DNA of 64,000 bases from Torymus aiolomorphi. Lineage: Eukaryota > Arthropoda > Insecta > Hymenoptera > Torymidae. Made by a program: the position numbers and the translations under genes. Below are positions 9,845-20,860 of this stretch, one piece after another. Within the stretch, counting starts at the first letter, position 1. Every line of letters begins with the position of its first letter. The stretch covers positions 176,924,478 through 176,988,477 of the forward strand of contig CM070876.1 in the NCBI GenBank assembly GCA_036365515.1, written 5' to 3'. Under the pieces are notes generated by a model that worked only from the letters and a program-made list of their open reading frames with translations, did no database searches and had not been told where the DNA came from.

Positions 9845-10454
9845 AACGTTGCTGAAACTTTGCCGAAGATTTTTTTTTCGATCGGGATGAAATTGTGAGG
9901 ATACATGGCTACCGATGTTCCATACCCGCTTGAAATTATTGGAAGAATTTGTAATCGATGGTGGTGGTGGTGGTGGTGGTGGTGGTGTTCGTGGTGTTGT
10001 TGTTGTGATTGTTGTTGTTGTTGTTGTTGTTGTGTTGTTGTTAACTTTGACATTTATTTTTTTTCGTCAACTATCCGTTCGATTGAGCTGAAATTTGGAG
10101 GACACATTGCCGCTGATGTCCGCTATCCGCTCGAATTTCCCTGCGAAATTTGCTTTGAAATTTTTTTAGATACGGACCTTTTTCGGATATTCGTCCATTG
10201 TCGTCAAATCTTACATTTTTTTTCTTGGTAACTGTCCACTCGATCGGGCTGAACTTTTGAGAGTATATTGCTATCGATGTTCCCTACCCTCTCGAATTTA
10301 CCAGGGAAATTTGCTTCAAAATTATTATTTTCCGATACGGAACGTTTTCCGATACTCGTTGTTTCTTTCCGAAATTTGATATTTTTTTTCTCCGTAACTA
10401 TCCGTCCGATCGAGCTGAAATTTGAGGATACGTTGCCACCGGTGTCTCTTTGGA
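9845..10454. repeat. sat1 satellite, diverged monomers with GGT/GTT microsatellite
   Basis: Roughly four diverged sat1 monomers (TTTTTTTTCGATCGGGATGAA, GAGGATACATGGC, GGGAAATTTGCTTCAAAA). The first is expanded at 9958-10040 by a (GGT)n tract followed by a (GTT)n tract. Trp/Cys-rich or His/Gln-rich frames here are microsatellite translations. Confidence 0.8.
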
Positions 10455-10614
10455 TGTACCCTACCGTAATGAGGCGGCGGCAGCAGCTTTAGACATCTCA
10501 AGCTGTCAGAGACACTGAAAAGGTCATTTCACATCAGCTCGGCGTATCTGTGGAACTCCTTACCACCTCACCTTCGCGATATCACTTCCATCCCCCGCTT
10601 CAAATCACGACTTT

Positions 10615-10647
<33 letters not shown>

Positions 10648-11308
10648 TCCATGAATCCATTTATGCAATTATATTCTGTCTGAGCAATTAACTGTATTTA
10701 GCTTCTCTCACACTGTTTATGATTCTTTAACTTTATACTTGGCTCCTTTAAAACTATATTTTGCCTTGCGCAAGACATTTATATATTGTAAAATGTTTGC
10801 TCCATGTACTCCGTATTTTTACTTGCGTTAAACTTAAAACTTGTAAATTTATATATATATATATATATATATTTATCCATATCGCAACCTTCTGGGTCGG
10901 ATCCATACACGTAACGCATGCTTCTGGGCTTTCGGCATCTTTCTGGGACGTCCTAGAAGAATTCTATCCGTAGCGCATGCTTCCGGGCTCATCCAAGGTC
11001 GTTCTTGCTATAGAGATATTATTTCTTTAATAAGTTTTACGTATCTTTTTTCCGTTTTTTCGGTAGTAAAGCGGGCGCCGCAGGCGTTGCTGCGAAAGAC
11101 AATAACCTGAGGGTCATTATTTCTTTAGTCAAGTATATTCTACAATGTTTTCCATTATAAGACACTTTTCCATTGTAGACTGACCCTAAGAAAATCTGTC
11201 AATATCCCAGAACAACCCAGAACAACGCATTCTGGATACTTATATATATTACTCTTTATTTAACTTGTACAACGTAATGTACAGATAAAGCTATATAATC
11301 TAATCTAA
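10455..11308 (+). mobile_element. 5'-truncated LINE inserted in sat1
   Basis: The left part encodes the end of a non-LTR reverse-transcriptase ORF2, from about 10474 to a TAA near 10689. The recognisable pattern is S-A-Y-L-W-N-S-L-P-P-H-L-R-D followed by I-P-R-F-K-S-R-L, the usual C-terminal signature of Jockey/CR1-type ORF2 proteins. A (CAT)10 microsatellite inside the frame adds a histidine run. A 3' UTR with a TA microsatellite follows, then the repeat shared with 7786. The element ends in a (TAATC)n tail at about 11290-11308, directly against sat1. Clade assignment is an inference from the short signature only. The flanking sat1 reads on from both sides. Confidence 0.7.
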
Positions 11309-13008
11309 TCTACGCCCTCACGAATTTACCTGGGAAATTTGCTTCGAAGTTTACAGAAATACGAAGCTTTTCCCCCCCAATATTCGTTTCCGAAGTTTGA
11401 TATTTTTTTTCTCGGTAACGGCCCGTTCGTTGGACCTTAAGTTCCGAGGATATATTGCCATGGATATCCCCTACTCTCTCGAATTTACCTAGGAAATTTG
11501 ATTCGAAATTTACGGAGATACGGAACTTTTCCCGATATTGGTTGTTTGAACTTTGACATTTCTTTTCTCGGTAACCGCCCGTTCGTTGGACCCGAAATTC
11601 AGAGGATACATTGCCGTGGATGTCCCCTACCCTGTCGAATTTACCTGGGAAATTTGCTTCGAAATTTATCGAGATACGGAACTTTTCCCGATACTCGCTT
11701 CCGAAGTTTCACATTTTTTTTCTCGGTAACCGTCCGTTCGTTGGACCCGAAATTCAGAGGATACATTGCCATGGATGTCCCCTACCCTGTCGAATTTACC
11801 TGGAAAATTTGCTTCGAAATTTACCGAGATAGGGAACTTTTCCCGATACTCGTTTCCGAAGTCAGACATTTTTTTTCTCGGTAACGGCCCGTTCGTTCGA
11901 TTTGAAATTCCGAGGATACATTGCCATGTATATCCCCTACTCTCTCGAATTTACCTGGGAAATTTGCTTCGAAATTTACCGAGATACGGAACTTTTCCCG
12001 ATATTGGTTGCTTGAACTTTGACTTTTTTTTTCTCGGTAACTGCCCGTTCGTTTGACCTGCACTTTCGAGGATACATTGCTATCGCTGTCTCCTACCTTC
12101 TTGAATTCACCTGGTAAATTTGTTTCGAAATTTTCCGAGATACCGAACTTTTTCCGATAATGGTTGCTCGAACTTTGACATTTTTTTCTCGGTAATTGTT
12201 CGTTCGTTTGATCGGCACTTCCGAGCTACATTGCCATCGATGTCTCCTATGCTCTGAAATTTACCTGGGAAATTTGCTTCGAAGTTTTCCGAGATACGGA
12301 ACTTTTCCCGATAATGGTTGTTTGAACTTTGACTTTTTTTTTCTCGGTAACTGCTCGTTTGTTTGACCTGCACTTCCGAGGATACATTGCTATCGATGTC
12401 TACTACTCTCTGGAATTTATCTGGGAAATTTGCTTGGTAATTTTCCGAGATACGGCACTTTTCCCCATAATGGCTGTTTGAAATTTGACATTTTTTCTCG
12501 GTAATTGTCCGTTCGTCTCATCTGCACTTCCGTGCATACATTGCCATCGATGTCTCCTATGCTCCGGAATTTACCTGGAAAATTTGCTTCGAAATTTTCC
12601 GAAATACGGAACTTTTCCCGATAATGGTTGCTCGAATTTTGACTTTTTTTTTTCTCGGTAACTGTCCGTTCGTTTGACCTCCACTTCTGAGGATACATTG
12701 CTATCGATGTCTACTACCCTCTGGAATTTACCTGGGAAATTTGCTTCGAAATTTTCAGAGATACGGAACATTTCCCGATAATGGTTGCTCGAACTTTGAC
12801 TTTTTTTTCTCGATAACTGCCCGTTCGTTTGACCTCCACTTCCGAGGATACATTGATATCGATGTCTACTACCCTCTGGAATTTACCTGGGAAATTTGCT
12901 TCGAAATTTTCAGAGATACGGAACTTTTTCAGATAATGGTTGCTCGAACTTTGACATTTTTTTTCTCGGTAATTGTCCGTTCGTTTGATCTGCACTTCCG
13001 AGGATACA
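11309..13008. repeat. sat1 satellite, subfamily b (about 155-base period)
   Basis: About eleven tandem monomers are marked by GAAATTTGCTTCGAAATTT at roughly 155-base spacing. Each has GAGATACGGAACTTTT, a T-run with CTCGGTAAC, CCGTTCGTTTGACC, and GAGGATACATTGCCAT. Monomers differ by single-base changes and T-run length. Long open frames on both strands arise because the monomer is poor in stops. The array stops abruptly at 13008. Confidence 0.9.
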
Positions 13009-13009
13009 G

Positions 13010-13206
13010 CTGCTTTGCCTTGTCTCTCTTGTAGCGAACGGATTCTCGTTTCGTCTCGAACTCTTTCTTCTCGAGTACTCCTAGACAGCGTGACCACGCT
13101 CCTCTTTCGCGATTCCCTTGTCAACCCCGCAATTCACACAGAACAAAGATGGCTGTCACTTCATGACACTCGCGATCAGCCCTTGTCCTTATCCCACTTC
13201 TGATAT
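13010..13206 (-). mobile_element. Leader fragment of an LTR retrotransposon
   Basis: On the minus strand this directly follows the 3' end of the LTR at 13207-13481. It opens with ATATCAGAAGTGGGAT, which resembles primer-binding/leader strings seen next to LTRs in arthropod copia-type elements. About 180 bases of unique sequence follow until sat1 begins. No gag or pol remains. Confidence 0.45.
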
Positions 13207-13481
13207 TGTAAGACTTATGATCAGGATGGATGAGTCACACAAATAATGGAGTCGAGCGTACGAACAAAATAGGTTTATTAGTACGTTTGAAATTGATACA
13301 GGTTTTGTCGGTTGACTGTCTGCACTGTGATGCGTATGTCACGCTAGCTCTCGCCGGGAGCAACTGCCGATCCTTCTCGCTCTCTCCGCAATCCTTCGCG
13401 AGCGCGGCGCTCTACACCAGTCGATACGGGATATCGACAGTAGATATACGGTGGCGCATTCTGTTTTTCGCAACCCTTACA
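13207..13481 (-). mobile_element. Solo or 5' LTR (275 bases) of a second LTR element
   Basis: On the minus strand the block begins TGTAAGGG and ends TCTTACA, giving the TG...CA ends and a 6-base terminal inverted repeat expected of an LTR. An AATAAA lies inside (CTAATAAACC on the minus strand). The block sits exactly at the junction between sat1 and sat2, and the matching second LTR is absent from the window. Confidence 0.55.
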
Positions 13482-16400
13482 TTTCGATCATTTTTTTCTT
13501 GAAAATAGCTTAGGTCTATGCTAAAAATGCTATACTGCAAAAATCAGCGAAAAACCATGATTTTCAGTACCTTTTGTTCTTAATCTCCAGGAAATATGGA
13601 TTTCGATCATTGTTTTCGTCAAAATAACTTAGTTCTATGCCAAAATGTCTGTTTTACCATTATTTCACAAGTATATGGTGAAAAGTTCGTTGTATCCTGC
13701 AAATACAGCGAAAAACCATGATTTTCGGTACTTTTTGTTCTTAATGTGCCGGAAATATGTGTGTCGATCATAGTTTTCTTCAAAATACATTAGCTCTATG
13801 CTAAAAATGCCTGTTTTTACCAACATTTTACAAGTATATGGTGAAAGGTACGTTGTATCATGAAAGAGACAGCAAAAACCATGATTGTCTGTACTTTTTG
13901 TTCTTAATCTGCTGGAAATATGGATTTCGGTCATTGTATTCGTCAAAATAACTTAGGTCCACGCTAAAAATGCCTGTTTTTTCCAACACGTTCCTAGTAT
14001 ATGGTGAAAAGTGCGTGATATCCTGCAAAAAACAGCGGAAAACATGGATTTTCTGTACTTATTGTTCTTAATCTGCTGGGAATAAGCATTTGGAATATTG
14101 TCAAATTGAGGAAGTTTAATGCTAAATATGGCTGTTTTTACCATTATTTTCATAATATATGGTGAAAAGAACGATGTATCCTGAAAAAATCAGCGAAAAA
14201 CAACGATTTTCAGTACTTTTTGTACTTATTATGCTGGAAATATGGATTTCGATCATTGTTTTCGTCAAAATAACTTAGGTCTATGCTAAAAATGCCGGTT
14301 TTCCCCAATATATTCCTATTTTATTGTGAAAAGTACGTGGTATCCTGCAAAGAACAGCGAAAAACCATGATTTTCGGTACTTTTTGTTCGTAATCTGCTG
14401 GAAATATGGATTTATATCATTGTTTTCGTCAAAATAACTTAGGTCTATACTAGAAATGCCTGTTTTTATCAATATTTTCCCAGTATATGGTGAAAAGTGC
14501 GGGGTATCCTGCAAAAAAAAGCGAAAAATCATGATGTTCTGTACTTTGTGTTATTAATCTGCTGGAAATATGGATTTAGATCATTGTTTTCGTCAAAATA
14601 ACTTAGGTCTATACTAGAAATGCCTGTTTTTATCAATATTTTCATAGTATATGGTGAAAAGTGCGAGCTACCCTGCAAAAAACAGCGAAAAACCATGATT
14701 TTCAGTACTTTTTGTTCCTAATCTGCTGGAAATATGGAATTCGATCATTGTTTTCGTCAAAGTAACTTAGGTCTATGCCAAAATGTCTGTTTTAACAATA
14801 TTTCACAAGTATATGGTGAAAAGTTCGTTGTATCCTGCAAAAAACAGCGAAAAACGATGATTTTCGGTAATTTTTGGTTCGTAATGTGCTGGAAATATGT
14901 GTGTCGATCATTGTTTTCGTCAAAATACATTAGCTCTATGCTAAAAATGCCTGTTTTTACCAACATTTCCCAAGTATATGGTGAAAGGTACGTTGTATCA
15001 TGAAAGAGACAGCGAAAAACCATGATTGTCTGTACTTTTTATTCTTAATCTGCTGGACATATGAATTTCGGTCATTGTTTTCGTCAAAATAACTTAGATC
15101 TATGCTAAAAATGCCTATTTTTACCAAAATTTTCCTAGTATATGGTGAAAAGTGTGTGGAATCCTGCAAAAACCAGCGAGAAACCATGATTTTCAGTACT
15201 TTTTGTCCTTAATCTGCTGGAAATTTGGACTTGGGTCATTGTCTTCGTCAAAATAACTTAGGTCCATGCTAAACATGCCTGTTTTTACCAATATTTCCCA
15301 AGTGTATGGTGAAAAGTTCGTTGTATCCTGCAAAAAACCGCGAGAAACCATGATTATCGTTACTTTTTGTTCTTAATCTGTTGGGAATATGGATTTCGAT
15401 CATTTTTTTCTTGAAAATAACTTAGGTCTTCGCTAAAAATGACTGTTTTTACCAATATTATCCTAGTATATGGTGAAAAGTGGGTGGTATCCTGCAAAAA
15501 AAAGCGGAAAACCACGATTTTCGGTAATTTTTCTTCGTAATCTGCTGGAAATATGATTTCCGATCATTGTTTTCGTCAAAATAACTTAGGTCTATGCTAA
15601 AAATGCCTGTTTCTACCATTATTTTCCAAGTATATGGTGGAAAGTCCGTGGTAACCTGAAAAAAAGAACGAAAAACCATGATTTTCAGTACTTTTTGTTC
15701 TTAATCTGCTGGAAATATGGACTTGGGCCATTGTTTTCGTCAAAATAACTTAGGTCTATGCTAAAAATGCTTGTTTTTAACAATATTTTCCTAGGATATG
15801 GTGAAAAGTGCGGGGTATCCTGCAAAAAACAGCGAAAAATCATGATTTTCTGTACTTTTTGTTCTTAATCTGCTGGAAATATGGATTTTGATCATTGTTT
15901 TCGTCAAAATAACTTAGGCCTATGCTAAACATACCTGTTTTTACGAATATTTCCCAAGTATATGGTGAAAAGTTCGTTGTATCCTGCAAAAAACAGCGAA
16001 AAATCATGATTTTCGGTACTTTTTCTTCGCAATCTGCTGGAAATATGGTTTCCGATCATTGTTTTCGTTAAAATAACTTAGGTCCATGCTAAAAATGCCT
16101 ATTTTTTCCAATACGTTGCTAGTGTATGGTGAAAAGTGCGTGGTATCCTGCAAAAAACAGCGAAAACCCATGATTTTCGGTACTTATAGTTCTTAATCAG
16201 CTGGAAATATGGATTTCAATCATTGTTTTCGTCAAAATAACTTCAGGTCCATGCTAAAAATGCCTTTTTTTTCCAATAGATTGCTAGTGTATGGTGAAAA
16301 GTGCGTGCTATCCTGCAAAAAACAGCGAAAAACCATGATTTTCGGTACTTTTTGTTTTTAATTTGCTGGAAATATGGATTTCGATCATTATTTTCCTCAA

Positions 16401-16839
16401 AATGAGGAAGTTTTATGCTAAATATGGCTGTTTGCACCAATATTTTCATAATATATGGTTAAAAATGCCTGTTTTTACCAATATTTTCCAAGTATATGGT
16501 GAAAATTACGATGTATCCTGAAAAAAACAGCGAAAAACAATGTTTTTCAGTACTTTTTCTACTTATTCTGCTGGAAATATGGATTTCGATCATGGTTTTC
16601 GTCAAAATAACTTAGGTCTATGCTAAAAATACCGGTTTTCACCAACATATTCCTATTTTATTGTGAAAAGTGCGTGGTATCCTGCAAAGAACAGCGAAAA
16701 AAGATGATTTTCGGTACTTTTAGTTCTTAATCTGCTTGAAATATGGATTTCGATCATTGTTTTAGTCAAAATAACTTAAGGTCCATGCTAAAAATGCCTT
16801 TTTTTCCAATACATTGCTAGTATATGGTGAAAAGTGCGG
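13482..16839. repeat. sat2 satellite, left part (about 163-base period)
   Basis: About twenty tandem monomers. The shared elements are TCTGCTGGAAATATGGATTT, CGATCATTGTTTTCGTCAAA, ATAACTTAGGTCTATGCTAA, AAATGCCTGTTTTTACCAA, CTAGTATATGGTGAAAAGTG, ATCCTGCAAAAAACAGCGAA and AAACCATGATTTTCGGTACT. Divergence among monomers is moderate and no obvious higher-order period is seen here. Minus-strand frames of about 70-130 codons are repeat artefacts. Confidence 0.92.
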
Positions 16840-16844
16840 CGTAT
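16840..16844. other. Target-site duplication of the copia element (left)
   Basis: CGTAT directly before the left LTR equals the CGTAT at 20856-20860 after the right LTR. Joining the flanks at this 5-mer restores a normal sat2 monomer context (AAAAGTGCGG-CGTAT-CCTGCAAA). Confidence 0.9.
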
Positions 16845-17145
16845 TGATGTTAGGGAAGCAAACGAACGGACAAATACACTTGTTCAGAGTTTAAAATAAT
16901 TACAACTTTTATTTCTACCGTTACATTTTAAATAGAGTTAAGAGAGAGAGATTGACGCGAAGCTAGTTGCTCATCAAGAGCCGGTACACGAGTGAACGAG
17001 TAGTTCGTATAAAGGGAGCGTTGACGCTCGCTGTAAAGATTATATAATCCTAACTACGCATAACAAGTTGGTGCTATCCAAATTTACCCGCGAATATTTA
17101 AACATCTTAAATTATTAATTGATTCTTAATTTACAAATTACAACA
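16845..17145 (-). repeat. 3' LTR of the copia element
   Basis: TGATGTTAGGG...TTACAACA, 301 bases with TG...CA ends, almost identical to 20555-20855 (C versus T in GCAAACGAACGG). The internal flank on the minus strand reads TTGAGGGGGTG, a polypurine tract. Confidence 0.93.
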
Positions 17146-17274
17146 CACCCCCTCAATTAATTAATTTAAGATACATTAGATACATATATATGTAATAAAA
17201 TCTACAATGCAGGTACATTTATCGCAGTTAAAACATGTTTACACAAGATAAAAATTAATAAATAAAAACATTGT

Positions 17275-18190
17275 TTATAGTCTCTTCTTCTCTTCTTTCT
17301 TGAGTCCAATACCATCTATAAATTCTTTCAGTTTCGGGCTGTTGGTGGCTTTGGTGAGAGCGTCAGCTAACATGTGTGTTGAGGGCACGAATTCAACTTT
17401 TATTTCTTGGTTGTCGATTTTCTCCTTCACAAAGTGGTGACGAACGTTAATGTGCTTCGTCCTGCCACTAAAACGAGAATGCTGACCTAAATCAATTGCA
17501 CCTTTGTTATCGCACAGGATTAGTAGGGGTTGATTTAGTTGCATTATCTGCAGATTTGAGGCGAGTCTCTTTAACCACAGTGCTTCCTGCGTAGCTGCCG
17601 AGAGAGAAAGGTACTCAGCCTCTGTACTTGAAAGTGCCACTGTGTTCTGGCGTCTGCTGTTCCATGATATGGCTCCTCCCTGAAACATAAATGTGTACCC
17701 GGTCGTTGAACGTGGGTCATCAGGATCTGTGGCATAGCTAGCATCACAATAGCCTATGATTTCAGAGTTGCCATCCCTGGTGTATGTTAGCTTCAGATCC
17801 TTAGTTCCTTCGAGGTAGCGGAACACTCTTTTAACACTCTTCCAATGAAACTCCTCAAACGATTGGTTGTGCCTGCTTAATTGGCTGACGACGTATGCCA
17901 AGTCTGGTCTAGTAGCCTGAACTAGATATAACAATGAACCCACGGCACTTTGGTATGGAACTTCATTCAGATTGAATCTTGACTCTGGAGAAACACTTGA
18001 ATCTGATGTTGTCTTGATTTCTATTGGTGTACTACTGCTCCTGCAGTCCTTCATTCCAAAGTTGGCTAAAAGTGAGTTGATGTAAGCAGTTTGTTCAAGC
18101 TGTATGGTGCCACGAGCTCTGTCTTGGTGTACGTCTATTCCTAGATATCTCTTGAGAGGGCCAAGGTCCTTTATTTTGCAAATTGCTCCA
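17275..18190 (-). CDS. Copia polyprotein C-terminus: RT end and RNase H
   Basis: The second open block of the copia polyprotein, in a different frame from the first. It begins within the reverse-transcriptase C-terminal region (IKDLGPLKRYLG, just after where the missing YxDD segment would be). It continues through the linker (GSLLYLVQATRPDLAY) into Ty1-type RNase H, with the expected acidic residues in GYCDASYA, STEAEY, LCDNKGA and MLADALTKA. It ends at a normal stop near 17275, about 130 bases before the 3' LTR. The RNase H part looks intact. The block has no start of its own and would need the upstream frame. Confidence 0.9.
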
Positions 18191-20420
18191 GTCCTTTCTT
18201 GAGTAGATGATAATAATCAATGCTATAGGCGTCATAATCTGACTGTTTAAGATTTAATTCCTTTAAAGTTGCATTCAATTTCAAATTCCAGTTACGCCCA
18301 TAGATAGCCTTCCTGTGCTGGCTTGGGATGTATGCTCGTGCACGACAACCAAACACTCTTATGTGGTTGAGGTTAGGTTTCTGGTTACTCCACATTTCTT
18401 CTGGAGTTCTTCCTCCTAAACACCTTTTGGGGCTCCTGTTTGTGAGGTAACATGCCGTCGACACAGCCTCTGCCCAAAACTTGTTGTCAAGTTGAGATTC
18501 ATGTAGCATACAGCGTACTTTCTCCAACAAGGTACGGTTAACACGTTCTGCCCTGCCATTCTGCTGGGGCTGGTACGCAATAGAGGTTTGATGCTTGACT
18601 CCTAGTGCTTCCAGTGTTGAGTTTAGTGAAGAGTTCAGATACTCACGACCATTATCAGTCCTTAAAATTTTAACTCTTTTGCCTGTCTCATTTTGAACCA
18701 ATTTAATAAATTTCTGAACAATCTGTGGCACTTCATCCTTCCTCTTGAGAAAATAGACAAACAATTTTCTTGAGTGATCATCCAAGAAGGTAATAAAATA
18801 CTTGTGCTGCCCAATGGAGAAATCTTCAATCTGGCATACATCACTGTGCACAAGCTCAAGAATCTTACTGGCACGGTTCTGGCTCTTTTTGAAAGGTTTC
18901 TGCACTAACTTGCCTGCTACACACACCTCACACTGGTTAATCTGGTTCTCTGGAAAGTCTATCCCTGTAGCAGTGTTGCGTAGCTGTTGCAAATAAGTAC
19001 TATTCATGTGTCCCATCCTCCTGTGCCACAATGTGATGCTGCCTGGTATTGATGTCTTGAGCACTGTCTCCACTTTTAATGCATTTGCTAAAGTTACACT
19101 GGGCTCGAGCTTTATTTTATAAATGTTTTGAGTACTTAACTTTCCTTCTAAAATCACATCACCTTCCTTTCCAAAAACTTGACAGCGAGAGCCATCAAAC
19201 ACTACCTTGCCACCTTTCTTCGCAATGGCACTAACCGATATAAGGTTAGAGTGTATATCTGGCACATGCAGTACATCTTGTAGTAGAACTTTCTTGTGTT
19301 TTCTTTGTCCATTGTACTGCAATAGGATTTTTCCCACTCCACTCACCGGTACCTTAGATTTATTTGCTGCTGTGACACTCACTATTTGTGACCTGCAAAC
19401 ATCAGTCATATACTTTTGACTGGAACACATATGCGTCGAGGCGCCGGAATCGAGAATCCAATCTCCTCGATCTATGTTGTTTGATGACTGAACTGCGAGG
19501 AAATTACTGCCTGCTGCTGCCACTGACATCTCAGCGTCGACGAGAACGGCGTCTTGATCCACTGACTGTGTGTCCAGCGTTGATAGCGTGGAGAAAAGCG
19601 CACAGACAGTATCGTTGTCTTCGCTCTCGTCGTCTGCAGCTGCCGTGCACGCGCTCGTATCAGTAGTTTTTGGAGCGCGACACCGGTTCGCATAATGGCC
19701 GACTCGTTTGCACTTATAGCACCTAACCTTGTAATTCTTCCGGGAGCGCTGTTGCTGATCCACCGTGTAGCGTCCTCTATTGGCGTTGCCGTGAGCCGAG
19801 AAATGCGCAGGAAACGCTTGCGCACGAAGCGCTTGCGTTTGAAAAATTTTACCGTTACCAGCATCTTCGGGTTCTTCTAATAACTTGGTTTTCACCAAAT
19901 CAGCGGTGATATCCGTTCCTGAATTGCTCAATGCCATAACCATGGGTTTATAAGATGCGGGTAACCCAGTGAGCAACAGGGCACCAACTAGATCCTCTGG
20001 TAACTTAGTCCCGATTAGGTTCAGCTTTTGCGATGCAGAGACAATCCGTGAAACATAATCTTGCATCGATTTGAAATCTTCAAGTTTCGTTGTAGATACT
20101 TCCCGTAAAAGAGTTACCTTACTTATCAGACTTCTGTCGTCAAAGGTTTTTGCTAATGCGTCCCAGGCTTCCTTGGCGGAGTCATCATCTTTGATGTATA
20201 CGTAGACTTCCGGTTCCACTGATAAAATGATGCGGCCATGAGCTTTGGCATTTTTCTTAGCGTCCGTCGATATTGCTCCATTTGCGGGAGCCTCGATGGT
20301 GTCCCAAAGATCCTCTACCTTGAGGTAAGCTCGCATCGCCACTGCCCACGATCTGTAGTTTTGCCGACCAGCTAGTTTCTCAACGGGCAGGAAAAAACCA
20401 CTACCTGTTCGCTGCGCCAT
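18171..20420 (-). CDS. Copia gag-protease-integrase polyprotein (truncated pol)
   Basis: I take the Met at 20420 as the start because the gag-like sequence begins there; the frame is open 15 codons further upstream. Counting from that upstream Met: copia-type Gag at about 20-240, a CCHC zinc knuckle at 249-262 (CYKCKRVGHYANRC), aspartic protease DSG at 339-341, GAG-pre-integrase HRRMGH at 481-486, and an integrase core with D542, D604 and E640 (HSDVCQ, RTDNGREY, NGRAERVNRT). After VFGCRARAYIPSQHRKA (about 704-720) the sequence jumps directly into a late reverse-transcriptase segment, so roughly 1 kb of pol is deleted. The frame ends at a TAA next to an A run. A second small deletion has removed the YxDD region. 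The gene cannot make a working reverse transcriptase. Confidence 0.93.
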   Translation of the reverse strand: MAQRTGSGFFLPVEKLAGRQNYRSWAVAMRAYLKVEDLWDTIEAPANGAISTDAKKNAKAHGRIILSVEPEVYVYIKDDDSAKEAWDALAKTFDDRSLISKVTLLREVSTTKLEDFKSMQDYVSRIVSASQKLNLIGTKLPEDLVGALLLTGLPASYKPMVMALSNSGTDITADLVKTKLLEEPEDAGNGKIFQTQALRAQAFPAHFSAHGNANRGRYTVDQQQRSRKNYKVRCYKCKRVGHYANRCRAPKTTDTSACTAAADDESEDNDTVCALFSTLSTLDTQSVDQDAVLVDAEMSVAAAGSNFLAVQSSNNIDRGDWILDSGASTHMCSSQKYMTDVCRSQIVSVTAANKSKVPVSGVGKILLQYNGQRKHKKVLLQDVLHVPDIHSNLISVSAIAKKGGKVVFDGSRCQVFGKEGDVILEGKLSTQNIYKIKLEPSVTLANALKVETVLKTSIPGSITLWHRRMGHMNSTYLQQLRNTATGIDFPENQINQCEVCVAGKLVQKPFKKSQNRASKILELVHSDVCQIEDFSIGQHKYFITFLDDHSRKLFVYFLKRKDEVPQIVQKFIKLVQNETGKRVKILRTDNGREYLNSSLNSTLEALGVKHQTSIAYQPQQNGRAERVNRTLLEKVRCMLHESQLDNKFWAEAVSTACYLTNRSPKRCLGGRTPEEMWSNQKPNLNHIRVFGCRARAYIPSQHRKAIYGRNWNLKLNATLKELNLKQSDYDAYSIDYYHLLKKGLEQFAK

Positions 20421-20540
20421 TTTGTCTCTCTGAGTGCTGCGTACTTGCTCCAAAAGAAAGTTCAAAACTGCAAGTCACGTACTGCGCACTTACACTCTAA
20501 CAGCAATGAAAAACTTGTTCAGAATTTCATTTATGCAGTT

Positions 20541-20554
20541 CTGGGCCCATAACC
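20541..20554 (-). promoter_or_regulatory. Primer-binding site of the copia element
   Basis: Immediately inside the 5' LTR the plus strand reads CTGGGCCCATAACC. This equals the anticodon arm of eukaryotic initiator tRNA-Met (CAU anticodon), not its 3' end. Priming by a cleaved half of initiator tRNA-Met is known for Drosophila copia. Read from sequence; the tRNA comparison is from general knowledge. Confidence 0.85.
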
Positions 20555-20855
20555 TGATGTTAGGGAAGCAAATGAACGGACAAATACACTTGTTCAGAGT
20601 TTAAAATAATTACAACTTTTATTTCTACCGTTACATTTTAAATAGAGTTAAGAGAGAGAGATTGACGCGAAGCTAGTTGCTCATCAAGAGCCGGTACACG
20701 AGTGAACGAGTAGTTCGTATAAAGGGAGCGTTGACGCTCGCTGTAAAGATTATATAATCCTAACTACGCATAACAAGTTGGTGCTATCCAAATTTACCCG
20801 CGAATATTTAAACATCTTAAATTATTAATTGATTCTTAATTTACAAATTACAACA
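20555..20855 (-). repeat. 5' LTR of the copia element
   Basis: 301 bases, TG...CA on the plus strand, matching the left LTR at all but about one position. Followed by the CGTAT target duplication at 20856-20860 and sat2. It should carry the element's promoter. Confidence 0.93.
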
Positions 20856-20860
20856 CGTAT

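Larger units (their letters stand above)
16845..20855 (-). mobile_element. Ty1/copia retrotransposon, internally deleted
   Basis: A complete element in outline: two 301-base LTRs, a 5-base CGTAT target duplication, a primer-binding site next to the right (5') LTR, a GGGGG purine tract next to the left (3') LTR, and a minus-strand gag-pol region. The LTRs differ at about one position by eye, so insertion looks recent. The internal region is only about 3.4 kb. Part of the integrase C-terminus and most of reverse transcriptase, including its YxDD centre, are absent, and a one-base frame change lies near 18175-18185. It should be non-autonomous and was probably mobilised in trans. Confidence 0.93.

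Noticed and set aside
9835..10231. Trp/Cys-rich and His/Gln-rich short proteins
   Set aside because: Translations of (GGT)n and (GTT)n microsatellites on either strand.
11498..13124. Overlapping frames on both strands in sat1
   Set aside because: Periodic at 155 bases; same reasoning as for sat2.
18802..19880. Plus-strand frames inside the copia element
   Set aside because: Antisense shadows of the gag-pol frame, which has clear domain motifs.
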